From Thermoflexus hugenholtzii (GTDB lineage: Bacteria; Chloroflexota; Anaerolineae; Thermoflexales; Thermoflexaceae): a stretch of DNA of 64,000 nt. A program made the translations under genes and the position numbers. The notes below the pieces were generated by a model. That model ran no database searches and was not told the DNA's origin. It saw only the letters and a list, made by a program, of their open reading frames with translations. Below are positions 54,089 to 64,000 of this stretch, in pieces; position 1 is the stretch's first letter; each line of letters opens with the position of its first letter. The stretch spans positions 1,488,001 through 1,552,000 of the forward strand of contig NZ_CP076326.1 in NCBI RefSeq assembly GCF_018771565.1, read 5' to 3'.

Positions 54089-54874
54089 TCAGATCATCGG
54101 CCACGGCACCGAGCGCCAGGGCCCCGGGTGGGGGAAGATCGGACGCTCCAGCAGGGCCGCCGTCCGCCGCTCCAGGGCGGCGATCTCCGCCGGGTGCAGC
54201 AGGGCGGCCAGCTCCGCGCGCAATCCTTCGTCCTCCCGCAGGCGCCGATCGAAAGCCCGGATCTCCTCGAGGATGTCCTCGGGGATCGGTTGCCCCCGGT
54301 AATCCCAGATCACCGTCCGCAGCTTCGGCTCGACGTGGAAGCAGATCCCGTGGTCGATGGCCCAGATCCGCCCGTTGCGGTCCCGCAGGCAGTGGCCCGC
54401 CTTCCGGTCGGCGTTGTTGGTGATCAGATCGAAGGCCGCCAGGCGCATCAGCACGGGCTGCAGGGCGGGATCCTCCCGAAAGGTGAAGTAATTCTCCTCA
54501 GGGTCCGCGTCGATGTAGAGCTGCAAGGCCCCCCGCCCATATGGGCCCTGCTCCCGCAACACGGTGGGGGGCACCAGTCCCCAGCCCAGGGCCTCGCTGA
54601 CCACGTAGGCAGCGACTTCCCGGTAACACAGGGTGCCGTGGGGGAAATCCCAGAGGGGCTCCTCCCCGCGTTGCGGCTTGTAGACCGCCAGGCCCGTCCG
54701 CTCTCCATCGCTCACGGCGACCAGGAAGGTGGCGTTGGACCCCCAGGGGATCAGCCCGAGGAGCCGGATCTCCCCTTCCCGCAGCCATCGCAGGACGATC
54801 TCCTTCGGGGTCTCCAGGGGAAGGGGGTCGGGGATCCGCCGCGCGGTCCCGGGGCGAGGGCGACGGGTCGCCAT
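54089..54874 (-). CDS. SCO1664 family protein (PI3/4-kinase-like fold)
   Basis: This 261-residue protein matches the SCO1664 family (TIGR03843): GLIPWGSNATFLVAV, LAVYKPQRGEEPLWDFPHGT, LYREVAAYVV-like CYREVAAYVVSEALGW, then the kinase-like motifs FDLITNNADRKAGHCL and IWAIDHGICFHVEPKLRTVI. The catalytic NNADRK and IDHG resemble phosphatidylinositol-kinase-type active sites. Function is unknown. It is grouped with DUF3090 and an MSMEG_4193-like phosphatase, the set known mainly from actinobacteria. Confidence 0.87.
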   Translation of the reverse strand: MATRRPRPGTARRIPDPLPLETPKEIVLRWLREGEIRLLGLIPWGSNATFLVAVSDGERTGLAVYKPQRGEEPLWDFPHGTLCYREVAAYVVSEALGWGLVPPTVLREQGPYGRGALQLYIDADPEENYFTFREDPALQPVLMRLAAFDLITNNADRKAGHCLRDRNGRIWAIDHGICFHVEPKLRTVIWDYRGQPIPEDILEEIRAFDRRLREDEGLRAELAALLHPAEIAALERRTAALLERPIFPHPGPWRSVPWPMI

Positions 54875-54920
54875 CTTCCGCACTCCTGGAACGGTCCTTC
54901 CATCCTCTGATTAGAGGCCT

Positions 54921-55448
54921 TCAGAACACGACCGCCTTGCCGTTGCGGCGGGGGCAGATGTGCCCTTCGGGGTCGATGGGGCGGCCGCACAGCGGGCAGA
55001 GGGGGCGGCCCCGGGCGACCACGTCGGCGCCGTGGCGGCTGAGGGCGTGCATCTGCTCCCGGGTCGCCCAGAAACGGACCACCCGCAACCGGTCCGGGTC
55101 CTGATCCTCCTCCGCCAGCTCCTGGATCACCAGGACCACCCAGTCCCCGCGGGGCTCGTAGCCCAGCCCCATGCGTCCGGCCCGGAACAGGGGCTCCAGG
55201 GGTTCCTCCAGCTGCAGCTCCGATTCGTCGGGCTCCGGCCCCAGGGGACGGGGGTATTTCTCGTTGATCTCCTCCAGGAGCTCCTCCAGGGAATGGGCCA
55301 GGGCCCGCACCTGTTCCTTCTCGCAGAGGATGGTGACCAGGATGTCCTCCTGGCGGGCCTGGATGTAGAACGTCCGCCGTCCAGGCTCGCCCACCGCATC
55401 CGCGGTGATTCGATCCACCGGCCGCAGGTCGTAGATCAACCGTGGCAT
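54921..55448 (-). CDS. DUF3090 family zinc-motif protein
   Basis: This 175-residue DUF3090 protein (TIGR03847 family) begins LIYDLRPVDRITADAVGEPG and RTFYIQARQEDI. It ends with a metal-binding motif LCPLCGRPIDPEGHICPR (Cx2C...HxC). It is the middle gene of the three-gene set, 46 nt before the SCO1664-like gene. Function is unknown. Confidence 0.87.
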   Translation of the reverse strand: MPRLIYDLRPVDRITADAVGEPGRRTFYIQARQEDILVTILCEKEQVRALAHSLEELLEEINEKYPRPLGPEPDESELQLEEPLEPLFRAGRMGLGYEPRGDWVVLVIQELAEEDQDPDRLRVVRFWATREQMHALSRHGADVVARGRPLCPLCGRPIDPEGHICPRRNGKAVVF

Positions 55449-55490
55449 CTCCGTCCCGTTTTCCGGGAAAGGTGAGGGCCTGACTTGGGA

Positions 55491-56135
55491 TCAGCGCTTG
55501 CGCGCCTTCGAGAGATAGGCGAGATCCTCCAGCGGCCACTGAAGGGGGCCCGTGTCGTTCAATCGCAGGAGCAGCGGGGGCCCCTCGGCCAGCCAGAAGA
55601 TGGTCACCGAGGCGGGGGCGATCATCAGCCGATGGTAGAGATCCAGCGGCATGCCCAGGTAGTAAGCGGTGACGGCCCGGATGAGGTCGGCGTGGGTGAA
55701 CAGGGCCACCACGTCCCGGGGGTGGCGGGCGGCGATGGTCTCCACGGCGCGGACGGCCCGGGCGATGAGGTCGACCATCGCTTCCCCGCCCGGGAAGAAG
55801 GCGCGGCTGATCGTGCCCACCAGGCGTTGCCAGGCCTTCTGGCGCCGCAGCCGTTTGAGGGACTTGCCCGTCCAGTCCCCGTAGCGCACCTCCCCCAGTT
55901 CCGGGACGATCTGGATCTCCAGGCCCTTGCGGCGGGCCAGGGGCTCAGCGGTCTCCAGGGCGCGCTCCAGGGGGCTGCTGTAGATCGCCCGGATGGGGAG
56001 CGGGGCCAGGCGTTCCGCCAGCGCCTCCGCCTGCCGACGCCCGGCCTCGTTGAGATGCACCCCCGGCGTCCACCCGGCCAGCCATTTGCCCATGGCGTCG
56101 TTGGCCGCGTGCCGGATCAGCAGGATGATCGCCAT
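55491..56135 (-). CDS. histidine phosphatase, MSMEG_4193 family
   Basis: This 214-residue phosphoglycerate-mutase-like protein has the catalytic motif LLIRHAANDA (RHA variant of RHG/RHE) at 5-14, IYSSPLERALETAEPLA near 50, GEVRYGDWTGKSL and VVALFTHADLIRAV with the second His near 149. It is the first gene of the set, probably transcribed with DUF3090 and SCO1664-like genes. A substrate phosphorylated by the kinase-like partner is an attractive but unproven idea. Confidence 0.88.
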   Translation of the reverse strand: MAIILLIRHAANDAMGKWLAGWTPGVHLNEAGRRQAEALAERLAPLPIRAIYSSPLERALETAEPLARRKGLEIQIVPELGEVRYGDWTGKSLKRLRRQKAWQRLVGTISRAFFPGGEAMVDLIARAVRAVETIAARHPRDVVALFTHADLIRAVTAYYLGMPLDLYHRLMIAPASVTIFWLAEGPPLLLRLNDTGPLQWPLEDLAYLSKARKR

Positions 56136-56204
56136 CCGCGTCGCCTCGGCGAAGTTCCTTTTTCTCAGTATAGCACAGAGTGAAAGCCGCCTCGATAACA
56201 GGGT

Positions 56205-56615
56205 CGCAGCTAAAGCCGCTCCTACAAAAAGGCGGTTTTTGTAGGAGGGGCTTCAGCCCCGAACGTTCTGTCTTCGATCGCACAAGGTTCGCAGTGAAGA
56301 CCACTCCGTAACTCCTAACCTATGGCTCTCGATGGCGCAAAGGTCGCGGCTAAAGCCGCTCCTACAAAAAGATGGTTTCTACAGGAGGGGCTTCCGCCCC
56401 GAACCTCCGTCTTCGATCGCGCAAGGATCGCGACGGACGCCGCCCCGACAACCCCAAACCCCTGGCTCTCGATGACACAATGGTCGCGGCTAAAGCCGCT
56501 CCTACAAAAAGACGGTTTCTGTAGGAGGGGCTTCAGCCCCGAACCTCCGTCTTCGATCCCACGATGGTCGCGGCGAAAGCCGGCCCTGCGGAAAGCCTTA
56601 GCCCCGAACCCTGGC
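56205..56615. repeat. cluster of REP-like palindromes
   Basis: Alternating CGGCTAAAGCCGCTCCTACA and GTAGGAGGGGCTTCAGCCCC units occur near 56213, 56240, 56347, 56383, 56488, 56521 and 56570. They are joined by 'TCTTCGATCGCACAAGGTCG' linkers. These are the same families as at 5109-5612. The 656-bp gap before fdxA holds nothing else except the fdxA promoter. Confidence 0.85.
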
Positions 56616-56661
56616 TCTTAAGCCCGCGGCAGGCCGGATGAACGCTCCTGGGGGCAGGCTA

Positions 56662-56691
56662 TTGACAGGGCCTTCCGCCATCGGATAGAAT
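56662..56691 (+). promoter_or_regulatory. promoter of the ferredoxin gene
   Basis: TTGACA at 56662-56667 and TAGAAT at 56686-56691 are separated by 18 bp, about 100 bp upstream of the ATG. Confidence 0.75.
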
Positions 56692-56791
56692 GGCCTCGAA
56701 CGTTCCGACGATGGCGGGCCCCGGCGAACATCGCGCATGGCCCCGGGGCCTCCGCTCTCCTCCAGATCAATCCACCATCAGGAGGGAAGCG

Positions 56792-57154
56792 ATGACGCAT
56801 ATCATCACCAGCCTGTGTCTGCGCGACGGTGCCTGCGCGCAGGTCTGCCCGGTCGAGTGCATCGTCCCCGGCAAGCCGGAGGATCAGTGGCCCTGGTATT
56901 ACATCGACCCCGACACCTGCATCGACTGCGGCGCCTGCGTCCCCGAGTGCCCCTACGAGGCCATCTTCCCCGAGGACGAGGTCCCGGAGGCCTACACGAT
57001 GAAGCCGGGCCAGGTGCGCATGATCATGCGCGCGCCGGGGGACATCGAGCGCTACGAGGCCAAGGGCGGCGAGGTGGTCAACCTCCGGGAGGACATCCCC
57101 TTCAACTACAAGTTCTACAAGGAGGGCCCGGGCTACAACGCCCGCAACATGTGA
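56792..57154 (+). CDS. fdxA: ferredoxin, two-cluster type
   Basis: This 120-residue ferredoxin has a first cluster motif CLRDGACAQVCPVEC near 8-22 and a second CIDCGACVPECP near 43-54 (CX2CX2CX3CP). The first motif spacing fits a [3Fe-4S]/[4Fe-4S] seven-iron type, as in Thermus and Bacillus-like proteins. A roughly 60-residue C-terminal extension follows. It is a low-potential electron carrier. GGAGGGA precedes the ATG; an earlier in-frame ATG overlaps the promoter. Confidence 0.93.
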   Translation: MTHIITSLCLRDGACAQVCPVECIVPGKPEDQWPWYYIDPDTCIDCGACVPECPYEAIFPEDEVPEAYTMKPGQVRMIMRAPGDIERYEAKGGEVVNLREDIPFNYKFYKEGPGYNARNM

Positions 57155-57180
57155 CCTCCCCTGCCCTCGCCCTCGTCCCG

Positions 57181-57219
57181 CCCGGCCCGGGCTGGGCCCG
57201 ACGGCTCGCCCGGGCCGGG
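57181..57219 (+). terminator. terminator candidate after the ferredoxin gene
   Basis: A perfect 12-bp inverted repeat CCCGGCCCGGGC / GCCCGGGCCGGG with a 15-nt loop is followed by CAGCTCCTTTC. Confidence 0.6.
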
Positions 57220-57319
57220 CAGCTCCTTTCAGGGACCACGGAATCTCCCCCTATCTTCCTCGGCTGCGGCCTTCGCGCAGGTGGGCCTTAACGACAGCGG
57301 GGAATAGCGGACAGGGGGC

Positions 57320-57928
57320 TCATGCCTGTAACCCCCGGATCCACTCGCGGAAGGCCCGCCAGGCTTCCGCGCCCGCTTTGTGGCCTCCCGGGTATTCCAC
57401 GCAGGTGGTCCGGGCGCCCAGGGCCTGAAATCGAGCGCACAGGGCCCGCCCCTGGGCGATGGGCACCAGGGGATCCGCCCGGCCGTGGGCGATGAAGACC
57501 GCCTTGCCAACCAGCGAGGGCGCTGCCCCGGCCTCCGGAACGTCGGGGAGGAACCCGCTGAAGACGGCCAGGCCGGTCACGAGGTCCGGCGCCTGCAACG
57601 CAAGGAGAGCCGCCATCGCGCCGCCCTGGCTGAACCCCACGACCACCCGATGGGAGGCGCCCCGCGCCTCCCGATGGAGCAGCTCCTCCATCCAGCCTCG
57701 CAGCACCCTCAAGCTCTCCTGCACCATCCGGGGATCCGGCCGGCCGTCCGCCTGCGGGATCCACCAGGCATAGCCGCCGCCCGGCAACGGATAAGGGGCC
57801 CGGAGGCGGACGGTCCGCCAGCCGGGCCCGAAGGCCGTCTCGAAGACCGCCATCGAGGTCTCATCGCCGCCCCAGCCGTGCAGGAGCACCGCCAGGGAAG
57901 CGCCCCTCCCTTCGTGAAGGCCTGTCAT
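57320..57928 (-). CDS. alpha/beta hydrolase (phospholipase/carboxylesterase type)
   Basis: This 202-residue serine hydrolase shows LAVLLHGWGGDETSM near 13, the nucleophile elbow VVGFSQGGAMAAL near 93, Asp in AHGRADPLVPI near 150 and His in YPGGHKAGAEAW near 180. It resembles the YpfH/dienelactone-esterase subgroup. Substrate unknown. The start MTGLHEGRG was preferred; a GTG eight codons earlier lies closer to a REP unit. Confidence 0.83.
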   Translation of the reverse strand: MTGLHEGRGASLAVLLHGWGGDETSMAVFETAFGPGWRTVRLRAPYPLPGGGYAWWIPQADGRPDPRMVQESLRVLRGWMEELLHREARGASHRVVVGFSQGGAMAALLALQAPDLVTGLAVFSGFLPDVPEAGAAPSLVGKAVFIAHGRADPLVPIAQGRALCARFQALGARTTCVEYPGGHKAGAEAWRAFREWIRGLQA

Positions 57929-57949
57929 ACGCAGAAGCCCCCATCCCAA

Positions 57950-58060
57950 CACCGCAGGAGCGGCTTCAGCCGCAACTCCGCGCCATCGAAGACCAAGGTT
58001 CGGGGCGAAAGCCCCTCCTACGAAAAAATTGATACAGGCCGAAATCGATTTCGGCCTGCC
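57950..58060. repeat. REP-like palindromes between hydrolase and clpB
   Basis: GCAGGAGCGGCTTCAGCCGC (near 57955), GGGGCGAAAGCCCCTCCTAC (near 58003) and the palindrome AGGCCGAAATCGATTTCGGC (near 58037) follow each other in the short gap. Confidence 0.8.
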
Positions 58061-58093
58061 GACGACAGGTGGGAGCTGCCGCGTGGGCGGCGC

Positions 58094-60685
<2,592 letters not shown>

Positions 60686-60845
60686 CGGTCCTCCTCCTCG
60701 TCCCTCAACGCATCCCTGCAATCCGGCCCTTAGCTTAACGGACGGCCGTCAGAAAGAAATAAGAGGGAGATTAGTGGCGGATTAGCGGAGGCCGAAAACG
60801 CCACCCCGAGGGCAGGGATCCCCCGAACCCCTGCCCGAAGGGGTG

Positions 60846-60913
60846 CGTGACATTGTTCACAACCTATCCCGTGAAAATCGTCACTAAAAGAAGGAGGGGG
60901 GATCCTTTAAGAT
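60846..60913 (+). promoter_or_regulatory. tandem CRP/FNR-type sites and -10 of the GltD-like gene
   Basis: CGTGA-CATTGT-TCACA (60846-60861) and CGTGA-AAATCG-TCACT (60870-60885) both fit the TGTGA-N6-TCACA pattern. Their centres are 24 bp apart. TAAGAT at 60908-60913 may be the -10. With a start near 60920 the nearer site is centred at about -42, the class II activator position, and the farther one near -66. Confidence 0.6.
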
Positions 60914-60951
60914 GCAGGAGGGAAACCTGAATTCGAAACAGGAGGGGCGGA

Positions 60952-62430
60952 ATGATCCCGCATCTTCCGGGGGATGAGCTGGTCATTGAGCGGAAGATCC
61001 GCACGCGTCTGCTTCCGGTTCTCCCCGCTGAGCGCCCCCCCGAGATCCGCCGCCTGGATTTTGAAGAGGTTCGGATCGGCTATGATGAGACCACCGCCCG
61101 GCTGGAAGCCGCCCGCTGCCTCCACTGTCCGGATCCGGCCCCGTGCATCCAGGCGTGCCCTCTGCATAACGACATCCCCACGGCGCTGTGGCTGATCGAG
61201 CACGGGGATTTCCTGCGGGCGGCCCAGGTGTTCCGTCAGACCTCCTTCCTCTCGGAGATCTGCGGAAGGGTTTGCCCGCCCCAGACGTGTCGCAACTCGT
61301 GCACCCTCTCCGCCTACGGCAAGCCGATCCAGATCACCCCCCTGGAGGCCTTCGTGGCCGACTACCAGCGCCGGGCGGGGGCGCTGATCCTCCACCGGGC
61401 GCCGCCCACCGGCCGGCGGGCCGCGGTGGTGGGCTCCGGCCCGGCCGGGCTCACCGTGGCCGAGTTCCTGGCCCGCCAGGGCCATGCGGTGACGGTCTTC
61501 GAGGCGATGCCGAAGCCCGGCGGCCTCCTCCGCTACGGCATCCCTTCCTTCAAACTGCCCAAAGCCATCGTGGATCAGAAGATCGCCGACCTGGAGCAGC
61601 TGGGCGTCCGCTTCATCACCGGGGTCCGCATCGGGAAGGACCTGACCCTGGATGATCTGTTCGCCCAGGGCTATCAGGCGATCTTCCTCGGCATCGGAAC
61701 ATGGCGGCCGGTGGAGCCGGACTGGGAGGGAGCGGAACTGGAAGGGGTGTATCCGGCCCTGGAGTTCCTGATGCGCGCCAACCTGCCGCCCGAAGATCTC
61801 CCCCCCGGCAAACAGGAGCCCCCCCGGGTGGGCCGTCGAGTCGCCGTCATCGGGGGTGGCGACACCGCCATGGACTGCGCCCGCACGGCGCTGCGCCGGG
61901 GCGCGCAGGAAGTGGTGGTGTATTACCGGCGCAGCGAGGCGGAGATGCCCGGAAACCGGGAGGAGCGCAAGAAGGCGCGGGAGGAAGGCGTCCGCTTCGA
62001 GTTCCTGGTGGCCCCCGTCCGCTTCATCGGGGAAGAGGGCCGGCTGGTGGCCATCGAGTTCATCCGGATGACCCTGGGGGAGCCGGATGCCAGCGGCCGC
62101 CGGCGCCCGGTGCCCATCCCCGGCTCGAACTTCACCGTGCCGGTGGACACCGCCGTCCTCGCCCTGGGCTTCCGGCCGGACCCCACGGTGGCCCAGACGA
62201 CGAGCGGCCTGCAGATCTCCCGGTCCGGCCTCATTGTGACGGACGAAGCGGGTCGGACCTCCCGACCGGGGGTCTTCGCGGCAGGGGATGGCGTGACTGG
62301 GCCGGACCTGGTGGTGACCGCCTCCGCGGCTGCCATGCGAGCCGCCCGGGCGATGCACGAATACCTGATGGCCCAGCCGCCGGCGGCCGAGCGGGAAGTT
62401 TCCCTCCTCGCCGAGCCCGTGCCGGCGTAA
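60952..62430 (+). CDS. GltD-like NAD(P)H oxidoreductase with N-terminal Fe-S domain
   Basis: This 492-residue protein resembles the glutamate synthase small subunit. The Fe-S domain has ARCLHCPDPAPCIQACPLHN at about 54-73 and GRVCPPQTCRNSCTL near 107. The FAD motif AAVVGSGPAGLTVAEFLAR lies near 157. Substrate-proximal GGLLRYGIPSFKLPK and an NAD(P) motif VAVIGGGDTAMDCARTAL near 299 follow, and the second FAD contact is FAAGDGVTGPD. No glutamate synthase large subunit is adjacent, so it may supply another electron acceptor. AGGAGGGG precedes the ATG. Tandem CRP/FNR-like sites upstream suggest activation by redox or nutrient state. Confidence 0.88.
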   Translation: MIPHLPGDELVIERKIRTRLLPVLPAERPPEIRRLDFEEVRIGYDETTARLEAARCLHCPDPAPCIQACPLHNDIPTALWLIEHGDFLRAAQVFRQTSFLSEICGRVCPPQTCRNSCTLSAYGKPIQITPLEAFVADYQRRAGALILHRAPPTGRRAAVVGSGPAGLTVAEFLARQGHAVTVFEAMPKPGGLLRYGIPSFKLPKAIVDQKIADLEQLGVRFITGVRIGKDLTLDDLFAQGYQAIFLGIGTWRPVEPDWEGAELEGVYPALEFLMRANLPPEDLPPGKQEPPRVGRRVAVIGGGDTAMDCARTALRRGAQEVVVYYRRSEAEMPGNREERKKAREEGVRFEFLVAPVRFIGEEGRLVAIEFIRMTLGEPDASGRRRPVPIPGSNFTVPVDTAVLALGFRPDPTVAQTTSGLQISRSGLIVTDEAGRTSRPGVFAAGDGVTGPDLVVTASAAAMRAARAMHEYLMAQPPAAEREVSLLAEPVPA

Positions 62431-62440
62431 AACCCATTGC

Positions 62441-62469
62441 GGGCGGGGGCGCAACCCAGGCCCCCGCCC
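62441..62469. terminator. bidirectional hairpin between GltD-like and MFS genes
   Basis: A perfect 10-bp inverted repeat GGGCGGGGGC / GCCCCCGCCC with a 9-nt loop lies between convergent genes. Confidence 0.65.
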
Positions 62470-62516
62470 GATGGTCACTCAAAGGAACGCCGATCCGCGC
62501 CGGCGCCCCGACGTCT

Positions 62517-63689
62517 TCAGGCGGCTTCGCGCCTCAGCCTCAGGAAGGCAGCGACAGCGATCCCTTCCATCAGGAGAGCGAAGGCGATCACCCCTCCCAG
62601 GGAGAGCTCGTAGATCCCTCCCATCGCGGCGCTGCCCAGGAACCAGGCCAGCCCGTAGACCCCGTTGAAGATCCCGTAGGCGGTGCCCCGCTCCTCCCGG
62701 GTCACCAGCGATGGGATCGCAGCCCGCATGATCGTCTCCTGTCCACCGATCACCGCCCCCCACAGGCCCATCCCCAAAAGGAGCAGCAGGGCGTGCCCGG
62801 AGAACACCAGTGGGGCGGCCAGGGCGCTGAAGAGGGGGATCCCGATCAGAACCCCCAGGCCCAGGCGATCGTAGAGGGCCCCAAAGGCCAGGCCGGCGGC
62901 CGCGTCCACCAGCATGGCCGCGGCGAAGAGGGCGGGGATGGCGGGATCCGGCAACAAGCCGGAGCGCTTGAGATGGAAGGAGAGCAGCTGGAAGTGAACC
63001 AGCCCGGCCACGCTGAAGGCCACGAAAACCAGATAGCGCCGGAACCGGGGATGGGCGATCCCTCGGGGGATCGCCCCCTCCGGATTGTCCGCGATCGCCT
63101 CCAGCCGCTGGGGGACCGGATACAGGGCGCGGGCGGCGATCAGGAAGGCCAGGGTGATCAGGGCCGGGAGGGCGAGGACCCCGAAGGCCAGGTCGTAACG
63201 TCCGCTGAGCTGCAGGATCAGGGCCATCAGCAGGGGCCCTCCCACTGCGCCGATCTGATCCAGGGCCTCGTGGAGGCCGAAGCCTTTCCCGGGGCCCACC
63301 TCCTGGGCCGCGTGGGAGAGCATCGTGTCGCGGGCCGGGGTGCGGATCGCCTTCCCCAGCCGCTCGAGGAGGACGAGGAGGGCCGCCGCGGGCCACGCTC
63401 GGGTCAGGGCCAGCAAGGGGACGGCCAGAACGCTCATGGCATAGCCCGCGAAGGTGAGCCCCCAGGGCCGGCGCAGCCGGTCCGCCAGGTAACCCGAGAG
63501 AGGGCGCAGGCCGTAGCTCAGCAGCTCCCCGACGCCGCCGAGGGCCCCCACCAGGGCGGCGCTGGCCCCCAGCATGGCCAGATACGGCCCGATGAGGCTG
63601 CGGGCGCTCTCATAGGTGACATCGGCCATCAGGCTCACCAGGCCGAGGAGCACGATGAACCGCCATGCCTCCCGGGATCGGTCGCTCAT
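62517..63689 (-). CDS. MFS transporter
   Basis: This 390-residue protein has about twelve membrane helices. The loop 2-3 MFS motif appears as SGYLADRLRRPWG near 74, with a second half repeat around ALYDRLGLGVLIG. ERLGKAIRTPARDTML is typical of the drug-efflux-like/YcaD-type subgroup. Substrate unknown. GGAGG precedes the ATG, which overlaps the trmFO stop (ATGA). Confidence 0.85.
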   Translation of the reverse strand: MSDRSREAWRFIVLLGLVSLMADVTYESARSLIGPYLAMLGASAALVGALGGVGELLSYGLRPLSGYLADRLRRPWGLTFAGYAMSVLAVPLLALTRAWPAAALLVLLERLGKAIRTPARDTMLSHAAQEVGPGKGFGLHEALDQIGAVGGPLLMALILQLSGRYDLAFGVLALPALITLAFLIAARALYPVPQRLEAIADNPEGAIPRGIAHPRFRRYLVFVAFSVAGLVHFQLLSFHLKRSGLLPDPAIPALFAAAMLVDAAAGLAFGALYDRLGLGVLIGIPLFSALAAPLVFSGHALLLLLGMGLWGAVIGGQETIMRAAIPSLVTREERGTAYGIFNGVYGLAWFLGSAAMGGIYELSLGGVIAFALLMEGIAVAAFLRLRREAA

Positions 63690-64000
63690 GATGCCGCCTC
63701 CGAGGGTGGAAGGACGGTGTGTTCCGCCTCGCCGCTCTCCGCCCAGAAACGCTCCAGATCGGAGAGGGCGCGCCGGGCGTAGGCCAGGGCCCGCGCCCGC
63801 TTGTCCCGCACCGGCCGCTCCAGCGGCGGCAACAGCCCGAAGTTCGCCTTCATCGGCTGGAAGTCCCGCGGATCCGCCTGGGCCAGGTAATCGCACAGCG
63901 CCCCGATCATGGTGGTGACCGGGAAGACGAGGGGAGGCTTCCCCCGCAGCAGGCGGGCGGCGTTCACCCCCGCCACCAGCCCGGTCGCGATGTTGCCCAC
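63686..64000 (-). CDS. trmFO: C-terminal part of TrmFO (partial, continues beyond window)
   Basis: The last 104 residues read GNIATGLVAGVNAARLLRGK, ...TMIGALCDYLAQADPRDFQPM and KANFGLLPPLERPVRDKRAR, the C terminus of the folate- and FAD-dependent tRNA m5U54 methyltransferase TrmFO. The 5' part lies outside the window. Its stop overlaps the MFS start. Confidence 0.92.
   Translation of the reverse strand: MGNIATGLVAGVNAARLLRGKPPLVFPVTTMIGALCDYLAQADPRDFQPMKANFGLLPPLERPVRDKRARALAYARRALSDLERFWAESGEAEHTVLPPSEAAS

Noticed and set aside
60686-60780. CIRCE element upstream of clpB
   Set aside because: No TTAGCACTC-N9-GAGTGCTAA pattern is present.

Overview
The window is a very GC-rich bacterial chromosome segment with dense gene packing, many ATGA-type start/stop overlaps and strong GGAGG ribosome sites. 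The mix of SpoVS, a malic enzyme fused to a phosphotransacetylase-like domain, a secreted GH57 protein, ClpB, a UPF0175 remnant, DUF4058, a HepT/MntA pair and the SCO1664/DUF3090/MSMEG_4193 trio points to a thermophilic Chloroflexota member, perhaps close to Thermoflexus. This is an inference from gene content; no 16S rRNA gene is present.

Layout. 1-3.3 kb: GldA/F/G-like ABC system (minus strand). 3.3-6.6 kb: MBL hydrolase, a HEPN-like remnant, a cluster of REP-like palindromes and a DUF4349 lipoprotein. 7-12.6 kb: obg, a composite palindrome array, nadD, a nitrilase-family hydrolase, REP fragments and a radical SAM protein. 12.8-18.6 kb: malic enzyme, tRNA-Leu(CAG), a FtsB-like protein, a TnpB element inserted just upstream of infA, spoVS and a PHP phosphoesterase. 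18.8-25.6 kb: a secreted PKD/PxKF protein, an aminotransferase, hflX, miaA and a DMT permease, with two small membrane proteins between them. 25.6-30.6 kb: HepT/MntA, an amidohydrolase, an ECF sigma/anti-sigma pair and an M24 peptidase. 30.7-37.5 kb: the classic origin-proximal cluster rpmH-rnpA-yidD-yidC-jag-parA-parB, without dnaA and split by a second palindrome array and a BamB-like lipoprotein. 37.7-41 kb: proC, a LOG-like protein, a PfkB kinase and a REC-GGDEF protein. 41.1-45.7 kb: a second TnpB element sitting in a UPF0175 gene, an SQR-like flavoprotein with DUF1641, an ABC remnant and a YbjN-like protein. 45.8-54.1 kb: a large GH57 lipoprotein with a promoter and LacI-like operator, a DUF4058 gene split by an IS1-like element, a YyaL-type protein and a Tat-exported molybdopterin oxidoreductase. 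54.1-57.9 kb: the SCO1664/DUF3090/phosphatase trio, a REP cluster, a ferredoxin and a serine hydrolase. 58.1-64 kb: clpB, a GltD-like oxidoreductase behind two tandem CRP/FNR-type sites, an MFS transporter and the end of trmFO.

The most unusual content is repetitive and mobile DNA. There are two related arrays of multi-hairpin units at distant sites and in opposite orientation. GTAGGAGCGGCTTNAGCCGC palindromes lie in four intergenic clusters. A roughly 75-80 bp hairpin element occurs twice. Two near-identical TnpB elements have terminal inverted repeats, which is atypical for IS200/IS605 relatives, and a conserved hairpin across the tnpB stop codon; the last RuvC aspartate position appears to be His in both. 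An IS1-like insertion can be excised on paper to restore an intact DUF4058 gene.
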